64,000 nt of DNA from contig JARZZO010000011.1 in assembly GCA_030544215.1 (NCBI GenBank), forward strand, positions 8,418,001 to 8,482,000, written 5' to 3'. The translations under genes and the position numbers were made by a program. Shown piece by piece: positions 50,001-60,722 of the stretch. The notes beneath the pieces were generated by a model. The model did no database searches. It worked only from the letters and a program-made list of their open reading frames with translations, and was not told the origin of the DNA. Every line of letters starts with the position of its first letter. Positions within the stretch are counted from its first letter, which is position 1. Source of the DNA: Zantedeschia hybrid cultivar. Its lineage: Eukaryota; Streptophyta; Magnoliopsida; Alismatales; Araceae.

Positions 50001-53000
50001 TTCAGCTTACCAGGGAAACAACTAGAAAAAACACCCGATCTAATCAACACAAGAAGAATAGTGCCTAGAATAACTGACTACTTAACTTAAGTGGAAAATA
50101 CACAAGTTAGTGGGGTGAATCAACAAAAATGTTGAGAATGCAAAGATATCACCATGGAATTAGAAAAAAACACCTATGAAAAGGCATCACAGGTCAACTA
50201 TACATAAAGCTCTTGTTTGGATTTGCTGCAAGCAACTTTCATCCATCTTTTTTTTCCTTTTGGGGTTGGGGGTGGATACTACCACAATTTATTAAATATA
50301 AAAAGAGAGGATATACACATGCCTACAGTAAGCTCCTATGTTATCAAAGGCGATCGTCTTGCTCGCCTAGGCAATGAAAAAGGTTGAGGCGAGCCAACAA
50401 CGCCTCACCTCACCTCACGTTCGCCTCACTTACCTAGGCACTTGCTTATGAGGTCTATGTCAAATGCTTGTTTCTTTTTTTAATTATATGGTATTGCTTT
50501 TCTTACTCTTAACTATTCTAAAGTGGCTAATGCCTCTTTTAACAATGTCTAATATCATTTTTCTCTTACATGCTGCCACATGTTTTCCCTTTTTTCTAAC
50601 ATGCTGCTACAATTTTTTTCTTATTTTTGATGATTCCTAAGAGCATGCACTACATATCTGAGTGCATTATACAAATTGATCATTACATGTTCATGATTAG
50701 TGTTTCTCAAGGTCATATATATGATAATCTTGGATATTTTATTTATCTTCCTCACATTGTCATTTTCTTCCTTCATGATGTTGTATGAGAGAAAACACAT
50801 CGCCTAAGACGCCTAGGCAATCGCTTAGGTATTTGAGGTTGAGGCCCTAGTCGCCTCGCTCGCCTCTCGCCTCTAACTACATAGGTAAGCTCTCAAAGAA
50901 TCTTTCTATATGAAAACAAGCACACACCAAGGCGATGTGTCTACTTCTAGACTCCCAAGTAAATAAAATGGTGAAGAAACTTTGCCCATTCCCAAACCCA
51001 CTCACAAATGAAAATAAATATCCTTATCATAGTCTTGGTCTCCCTTTTAAAGATTCATGCATTCCTCTCACTGCGAACAGCTCATAATGTTGAACAGAGG
51101 ATTAGCCACCATACAATGCAGTCCCCATAAGGACCCGATTACGGTTCCAACGTATTAATAGTCCTTCCATTCTATCTGTAAACTAATGTGAACAGTGATC
51201 CTTGTCAAAAAATGGCCTCCATATCTACTGAGTAGTGGGACATTGAACAAACAGGTGGTATATAGACTCCCCCTTCCTCGCTGCATGGGCAACACTCTGT
51301 TCTATGATCTTCAAGGGATTTAGACAACCAGTCACAGGTCAGTAATCTGCCATGTGAGATTCTCCAAATGAGAATCTTCACCTTCACATCAGCAATCTGC
51401 CATGTGAGATTTCTCCAAATAAGAATCTTCACCTTCACCGATATCCTGCGAAACCGCAGTTGCTTAGTCACATGGCAAGTATCCTGTCGTCCACGATAAA
51501 GTTGTAGGCTAAATTTGACTGTAAAACTTCACTGCTCTCGCAATTCCATTTTGAGTGGCCCGTTTGTTAACACTATTGTGTTCAGATTGTGGGGATAAGT
51601 TTAGAGTAGCTATTGGAAAAATTGGAATAGAGGGTGGTTTAACAAACATGATTCTGCTTCATCGTTACAGATTTTGGGGCTGAAGTGACACAACCTCCGT
51701 CATCCTTAAGATTTTGAGGGAATCTAAACCTTTTAGGATTGTGGCAGAATCTGGTGGCTTTTTTTGGCCCCAAGTATCCATCCTGTTGAGATGAAGAATC
51801 TGGGTCCGTAGAAGAGAAAGAAGCTCACCAGCTGCAACATCTCTTCATCATGCAAGTCTCCTGAATAGAGGAGCTCATCCTCCTCCCAGTGGCCTACCAT
51901 CAAAAACCTCTGCAACCACTACAAAGATCTGTAGATAGACAAAAAATAAATAAATAAACCTTGATAAGTGATCAAGCTAACCCAATGAGTATCCTCACAT
52001 GAATCATGATCCAGAACAGCTATTAGACCACTAGAACACCTTATTTTGATCTCCACTTCTAATAGAAACTGTCCGGGCCACATCAGAGAGGTACAAGTAA
52101 CAAGGGACACTTAATGTAAATGGGCCTCTCAACTCAATGATGCTTTTTTATTGATATCTGGGGGGAACCTACTCCAAAAAAAAAAAAAAAGAGCTTAGTC
52201 AACAGTTTACAGCCTATCATAAGGTTCATGTTCTTGTGGGCCTACTGGCTGCAATGAGACAGTCTGGTAAAACCCCTGGCTTTACCGTTGCCTACAAGGT
52301 TCTCAGAAGTCAGAACTCAAAAATACAAGGTTTTGTTCTACTGAAACTAAATTGTGTGGTGATTGCATTGGTAATTTGTCTAAGTTTCTTCATTTAACTA
52401 GTGTTAGTGGATAATGGCATTGCAACTCCATGGTCTGCTGCATCACTTACAGCTCCCCTGTCCTCTCAATGCAGTACTCCACTTTAAGTGCCCCCAAGAT
52501 ACGTAAGTATCTCTAGTTGTTTAACCCACAGCAACTTACCTTCTTCCATGTTGATGCAGAAGCGGACTCGTGGACGGTGAAGATCGAGCCTGTACGGAGA
52601 CTTTGGCTTCGTCAGGATGACCATTGACATATTTTTATTTGTTATGTATTTTTATTTTTTATTAGTGTCTAAGATTAGTAGTTTTTTTTTTTTTTGAGAA
52701 AAAATCCGGTGTACCACCAATTTTATCGCGATAAAAAGAGGGAGTACATCCAAAACCCTAGAGGAGAGATTCCTCTGGGAAGGAAACAGAAAAAAGAAAA
52801 AAGAAAATTACAATCGACTCATTAGTCTATTCCAATCGTCACTTGAAATGTCCAAGATATGTCTTGACCACTGATACCAAAATGATACCGCTTGTAAACA
52901 GATGTTTTCCATGTAGATTCTGCTCCCCTTGAAAATGTTATCATTTCTATTTCTCCAAATGCTCCAACAGATCGCATGCAGCAGAATTTTCAACATCTTT

Positions 53001-54162
53001 TGTTTTTTCATAGGTATCCCTGCTGAAGTATTTCGAAAAAACGAGAACATCTCTTCTATGTGTTGAAAATTCAGATTTAAATTCAGACTGGCAGAAAAAA
53101 TGCTCCATACTTCTTTACTGACTGCACAATGGATGAATAAATGGCTCACATCCTCATCTTCCATGTTACACAGCGAGCATATAGTTGATCCATTGGAATC
53201 CCAATGTCTTCTATAAATTTTTGTCACAATTCTGTTATGGAATACTAACCACATAAATGCTCTAATCTTTAGGGGTGACTTAACCTTCTTAATATCCTTA
53301 CACATTGGAGTGTTAGGTAGGTTTCCTTCAATCAACGCATAAAGTGATTTAACAGAGAATACCCCATTGTTTGCATTCCATAAAACTGTGTCTTGTTAGG
53401 ATGTCTAAGATGTATTTCCTATTTTTCTAGATTTTAGTAGTTAGGATGTCTAATTAGTAGTTAGGATGTCTAATTAGTATTTCCTATTTTTCTAGATTTT
53501 AGTTGGCCCATTTGAGGCCCGTTTAGGCACTTCTCCATTTTTCGATTATTTTCCTGTACGCTTTTCTCTATTTAGGAGTTAAGGGTATTATGGTCTTTTC
53601 ATGTACTAGGGGTTCCTTTTTGGGACGCCTATATATTCTCATATTTCCCTTTTAGGAAGGGCCAATGATGACCTGATGATGGAATAAAGAAAAGTTTCTG
53701 GCTCCCACTGTGTGTGTTCGTGAGTGTGAGGGCCCGTGAAGGGCAAGCATGGGAAGCACGTGAAGCCCTGGTTTCTTCTTCCTCTTCCCCTCCATGTTCT
53801 TCTCTGTTTCTTCCTCTTCTTCTACCCCATCGTTATCCTCCCCTTTGCCTCCGAGCCATTATTTATGTTTCCCCCATTCTCTATTCCACATCAGTTTTGG
53901 TATCAGAGCCCAACCACGATCTCCGCGCTGCCACTCCGTCACCGTCGACATTCTCTTTTCCCCTAACAGATCTCTCTCTTCCCCTCTATCCCTCTCTTTA
54001 TCCCCACTGTTAATGCGGCTATTGTTCCCATGAACAGTAACCCACAGGAGGTTGGGGAAAAGGAGATCCAGTCCACCGCCTTCCTCTTGTTCTTTCTCTC
54101 TCATGTAGTCTCTTTCTCCCTCTATCTCTCGGTTTCAGCCAGCCACCTTCTCCTTCCTCCAA

Positions 54163-54205
<43 letters not shown>

Positions 54206-57200
54206 GTAGGCCACCGCAACACAAGAAAAAGAAGAAGAAGAGGAGGGGAGGGCTCGGGCCCCTGCCGACATCGCCATCGTCGCCGCCCCCTGCTGTCGCT
54301 GCCATCGCCGCTCTCATCAGCAGCCCCAATCGGAGCCGCCACTGTCCTCAGTAGCCCCTGCCGCTGCCATCGACAGCCCCAGCTGTTGGTAGCACAGCCA
54401 CCCTCGTCAACCCCTGCCGACAAAAGCTTGCCCTTCCAACCCACTAGCCTGCACTAGAACATATCAATGATCTTGTCCCAATCAGCACATCTTGTGGCAA
54501 AAGGAGACAGTGGGAGACCAAGATAAGAAATGGAAAACTGTCCAATTTTACAACCCAACAGCGAGGCTGCCCTGCAGAGCTGACCATGTTCCACATTAAC
54601 TCCCACCAAACAGCTCTTCTCATAATTTGACTCTCAGTCCAGAGACATCTTCCAGAATCTGAAGCATTTGTCTAATTACACACAGCTGACTGATGTCTGG
54701 TGGGAACATAAGAATGGTATCATCCGCATACTGAATGTGAGAACTCTGTGTGGTGGAGTTATGCACTCTAAAGCCAAAGATAATACACAGGGTTTCTGCC
54801 TTCCTCCATATGGCATCCACGATGTGAGCAACCAACACACAGAAGAAGGGACAACGGATCACCTTGTCTCAAAGCCCGCCCGTTGATAAAAGAAGATGAT
54901 GGATGGTCGTTAACTAGAGTAGCAAAGCATGCAGAGGATACAAAAGCCCGACCCCAACTGATCCATCTATCACCAAATCCCATCAGGGAGAGAACCTGAA
55001 AAAAAGCACTGCCAACTGACCGTGTCATAAGCTTTTTGGAAGTCCAACTTAAGGACCAATCCCTTCTTCCTGCAGTATCTCACCTCATGTAAACACTCAT
55101 AAGCCACTAGGAAATTATCATGTATGTGTCTACCTTTGATGAAAGCACCCTGACTCACTCCCACCAGCTTTCCAACTACCTTTTCCAATCTCAATGCCAT
55201 AGCTTTGGTAATAATCTTATAAACCCCATTAAGTAGACTAATGGGTCTATAATCCTAAAGACTCTCAACTCCGACCTTCTTTGGTATCAGAACAATAAAA
55301 GTCTTGTTAATTCCATGCACATGTTCCTTCCCCTCCTAGAATTCCTAAATGGCCTCTAAAATATCATTCTCCACCACATCCAATAGTGATGGAAGAAGAA
55401 CATTAGAAAATCATCAGGACCTTGAGCTTTGTTACCGTCCAATGAGAACGTAGTCAGTCTCACCTCCTCCTCAGAGAAAGGTCTCTCCAACTCCACCTTC
55501 TCCTTGGGGGTAGATGTGGAAGAAGGTCATGCTGTAAAACTGGTCTCTAGATATCTGCTTCAGAAAACAACTGTGCAAAGAAAACTCTAGTATGATGGGC
55601 TATATCCTGTTGATTGGTTAACAAAAGAACCCCATTTTTTATTTGCCTCAAAGCTTTGGACCTCCTTCTACAAGAAGCCACTTTCTGGAAATAGGTTGTG
55701 TTCTTGTCCCCTTCCTTAATCCATTTATCTCGAGATCTCCGCTTTCAAATAGATCTCCTCCTTAAGAAGAACCTCCCCATAGTCTGCCTTTAACTTTTTC
55801 CTGAGTTTAATGTCTTCCCTATCAAGAAGGCCTTCTTCTTCTAAAGCATCCAGGCCTTCAATCTGTCTAAGAAGGTCATCCTTGGCCGCTCTTCCTGGAA
55901 GGGCTTTGCCCTTGCCCCATATTGATAGTGCAGCTGCCAACCCCTTCAATTTTTTGACTAATCTGGCCATGGCATTAGCTCCCTTAACACTGACAGCCCA
56001 AGAAGCAGATTCAACCTGCATGAAGTCATCCTCTCGGACCAAAACTTTTCCAACCGAAAGCATGGATGGCAGTACCGGCCGATACCGGTACGTACCGGTA
56101 TCGGCCGGCACCGGTACCGTGGGTACCGACCGGTACCGGGCCGGTACCGGACTGGTTTTGGGCCGGTACCGACCGGTACCGGGCCGATACCGGCCGGTAC
56201 CGGACCGGTACGTACCGGTACCGGTACCCACCGATACCGGTACCGGTACCGGTACTGCCATCCTTGACCGAAAGTAATGCTTTGCACCCCATCTATTACT
56301 CGTACAAAGAAGAACCAGCTTATTATCTAACACGAGTCTAGACAAACAAAGAGCTTCAGCAGAGGGATAATGATCCTCCCATTCCAAAGATAGCAAGAAC
56401 TTGTCAAGACGAGAAAGGGAGGGAGAGACCCTGAACTGGGACTAGGTAAAGTGGGCATTCGAAATCCCAATATCAAGAATAAAATTCTGGAAATCCACCA
56501 TTCTGAGTTTGAGAATGAGACAAAAAGTTCATGTCTTCCAACGAGGTTGTAGCATTAAAATCCCCTCCCAAGCACCAAGGCCGTCTAGACATGATGAAAC
56601 AACAAAAGATTCTCCCAAAGCTCCTTCTCCAAAGTATCCTGAGGACCACAAACACCAGTAAAATCCCAAATAAAACCATCATCAACATTATGAAAGCAAA
56701 GGTAAATAGCTGATCTTTCCACTTTCCTAAATTCTTCTAGCTCCTCCAAAACAAAATCATTCCACAGAATCATAATACCTCCCGCCTATGGGGAAGCCAT
56801 TCCCTGGAGAAGCCTGGACCCTCCAATCTCTCTAATGATATCGCCACCATCACCATCACATTTGGTCTCCTGGATGCACAAGACAACCAACTTACATTTC
56901 CTAATTAAGTATCGCAGGACCAACCTCTTCTCCTTGTTCACCACCCCCTTAACATTCCACGTTAATATTCTCATTGTGATAAAAAGGCCCCATCATCCCC
57001 ATCCTCTCTAGACACCTCACCCCCATACCCATCCTCTGATACACCCCTCTTCCCTCTCTCCTACATCTTTCCACCTTTCTCCTCTTTAGACCACCTGGCC
57101 AGCTTGGCCATCCATCTCTTTTTAATCTTCGAAACACTTTTCTTCACCTCCTTATCTAAGCCATCATTAAGAATGCCCCAACTTTATTGCCAATTCTTTA

Positions 57201-57322
57201 AAATGGTCCTCAGTGACTAATTCCACTATAGCACATAGCTCTTTGACTTCCTCTCTACCCATCTCCACTATGTCTTTGTCAGCCTCTGAAGACTGATCGC
57301 CAGTATGTAAGGCTTCCTCTCT

Positions 57323-57353
<31 letters not shown>

Positions 57354-60300
57354 GGCCTAAAAAATTGTCAATAAACTTGGTACATGCATCCAATTTGAAT
57401 ATTAAGAAATATCTATCCTAGACAAAACTCAATGAATCATAATAAGCAGAAAACAAAGAAACTGATAGACAAGTCGGCCAACCTCGTTACTACCTAGGCG
57501 GACTGCCTAGGCGGTGAGGCGGGCTCCTCAATTTTAAGCCAGCTATTTTTTTAGACCTTTTTTTTTAGGTTTTTATATATACTCTCTATTAATTGATAAT
57601 GCTATAACTATAGACATATCATATTTATGTATATACACATCATAAAATAATAAAATATCCAATTCAATTATAAATCCTAATTTGCTGCAAGTCAATAACT
57701 ATTTTGAAGAATAATATAATATCGAACGCAAAGTTACTATGCCAATATCTACAAATGCGAGAATCATCTTTGAAGCCCCATGACTATCATTGATTGCAGT
57801 TTTTATGAAGGAGGGAAGCCTCCACATAGATGCAGTTCCCACTAGTTGCTATAGTAGGACAGACAAGGAGTTGTGTCGTAGGCAAAGACAAAGCGAACCT
57901 TTCATCGTGGCCTTCATGAGTATGCCACATGAATGAGATGTATTTATACAAAGGATAATTTTCAAGGCCATGTATGAGTTATGGTAGGAACATAAAGGTC
58001 TTTCAACAAAAGGTGTAAGATGTCCAACTAAAATATCATAAAAGAAGACGAGTCAGTTTCCACCTTGACAGGAATGGGGTATGAACCGCCTAGGTGAACT
58101 GCCTAGTCGGCAAGGCGGCCGACTTTTAAATCACTGGTCCTAAAGATAAGAAATAAGAAATGTTGGTCTCCTAACAATGGTTTAATGATTATAGCGCAAG
58201 AAACAGTGAGGTGCTTCATAGTTCAACCAATTAACCATTGAATAGTTAAACTTAAAGCTCACTAATCTCAACTGAAAAAGATTTTCTCCCGACTTGATCA
58301 AAGATACATTGAAGGATTAATCCCGCTATCACAGTTGCTTGTTCAAACTCGATCTGGCAGCTGCAACCTCACGATCCAGTAAAATAAATCCATATATCTA
58401 CTAGTGAGCAAGAGCCCGAATTGATGGTTATAGCTACTGCATTATGAACCCCGTGCTTTTGAATCCTCAATCAAGCTCAATCCTGAAGCCAATCTCATGA
58501 TCCAGCACATTTAATTCACACATGAATCGTGATGATACGTATGAACTCATACTGATGATTATAGCTACAGCTTCATACCTAGGCCAGCATCTGGACCCCC
58601 ACACCCTTTAATGTATCCATACATGGGATCTTTTCTCAATCCCCAATCATATCAATTGAAATGCGAGAGTACATGCCCAAAACTCATCTACAGATTCTAT
58701 TACCTGACTTGGATTGGCCTACTGCTCATTATTTGTTGCTTATGTGGGCATTATGGCTTCTACATGTCTTTCTTATAATGGTTTCTACTTGTGAATGGCT
58801 TCATTGGTATGAATAAACCCTTAATTCTTGGGAGCTTCACAAAAAAATGCTCACATTGCCATCTCCAGTTTTTTTTTTTTTTTTTTGAATTGCCATCTCC
58901 AGATATGACTATGCCACCTTAATAGACCGCTATCCACATCAAGCGATCTATAGGCTTGTACAAGTATGCCGTGCTTTTGTTGAGTAGTCCTCCACGTTGC
59001 TCTGGAAATTCATTTTACTAAGAACTACAATCTTCATGCCAAGTTCATCCAAGTCTTGTATCACGACCGTGTCAGTTTGCTTCCCTGTACAGCTGGCAGG
59101 ATCATCACCGTTGTGAAGGCTCTCATAGTTTCTAACCCAAAACACACTTTCTAAAAAAATATCAAATAGCCCCTATGAGTTTAACTCAATGAGTTTCAGA
59201 GATACTCACTAATTAGTAGGAATAGGAAACATAATTTCTTGATCAACCAGCACCCCAACAAACACCACAGAAAACCAAAAGGAAATCAATCGGGTATAGA
59301 AATATATGTGCAGCAAACCTATACATATCTCAACTTTTCATTCCAGGCAAGTGCACATACAACCTCAAAGTTCAGCTGTCCATGCTTTCTGTGACTATAC
59401 CACTCGAAGCAATAAGTTTGATATGGAATGCAGATTCAATCATACAGAAAACATTGCATGGTTGCAACAGTAGCAACTAATATAGTTGGATATTTATATT
59501 TTTTTGGCACTGAGGTAGTACTCACAGGAAACCTGAGGTGAGGGTGTAACACCTAGCATCCTAGTAGACCCGTTGTAGGCCCATTAGTGGAGGCCAACTA
59601 TTGAATTTATTGATTATTCTGTGATTTTTCTAGATTTTGCTGAGTTGCCTAAAATGCGTCGACCTAGGCAGACGCAATTCAACTGAGGTGAATGGCGTTC
59701 GGTCGAGTCGACGCGATTTAGAGTTTTCTGAGTCCGACCCGTGGCCGGCTCTCTCTTCTCCGAATGTGGGAGAAGTCCATTTGGCACTCATGTTAGTGGC
59801 CTATTTAAGCACCCTTAGTACGCGGCCCAAGTCCCTTTACTCCAAGCCATTAGAGAGCCCTAGAGAGAGATTTGGAGAGAGAACGGGTGCAGCGTGGTGT
59901 CTCTTCGTGACGTGCAAGGAGGAGGACACAAGGACGATCCCGGCGATGTGAGGACGACCCAGTGAACATGGTGGAAGCTTGTTGCCTCGCCGAAGGCAGT
60001 CTTCTTCGAGTTCTCTTCGTGGTTAGAAAGGCAAGTGATGACGAACGATCAAAACATAATATTTTATGCATAAAAACTCTATTTCCAACTTAATTTGCTA
60101 CCTACTATGTGTATGTGATGTATGGTTACATGAATATAGTTTCTGAAGTAAATATCTGATGTATAGATCTTTGCATTCCCTTTCTTTTCTTCTTCTTTCG
60201 ATTTTCTAGAACCCTGGTTAGTGGGGTGAAATGCATCCATGCAGGCCGACGCGATTTACGAATCACGTCAGCCATGCATGACGTAATTCACGCTAAGAAT

Positions 60301-60683
60301 TAGATGATTAGTTCCATGTTAATTCATGCTAAAACCTATGCAAAATAAACCCACGTTTCAGTGAGGCTTAACTATGCAGGCATAAAGTAGTTATGTTTGT
60401 TTAATTTCATACTATGGTAATGATCTTTTTGTAAAAGAACCATGCTAAGACATTCATGTTATGATGCTAGTTAATTCTTAATTATTTCTGTAATGAATTC
60501 ATAAAATATGATGCATCTGTTACAGCATGATTAGAACTATGATTATTCATGCATATTCCTTATTTTTCAAAATAACTACATTTTAAATTGAATTTCTGAA
60601 ATTTTGCATGGCTGCCTGAATCACGTCGGGCATGGTCGACGCGGTTTGAATCGCGTCCACTATCCAGGACGTGATTTAGACAG

Positions 60684-60722
<39 letters not shown>

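Noticed and set aside
53714..54444. CT-rich coding frames after the LTR
   Set aside because: They derive from simple CT and GC-rich sequence in the retroelement leader and show no gag-like motif.
55725..56396. 223-codon frame with Tyr-Arg-Pro-Val repeats
   Set aside because: It runs across the GGTACC-rich MITE and degenerate LINE. The repeats are the MITE's palindromic words in translation.
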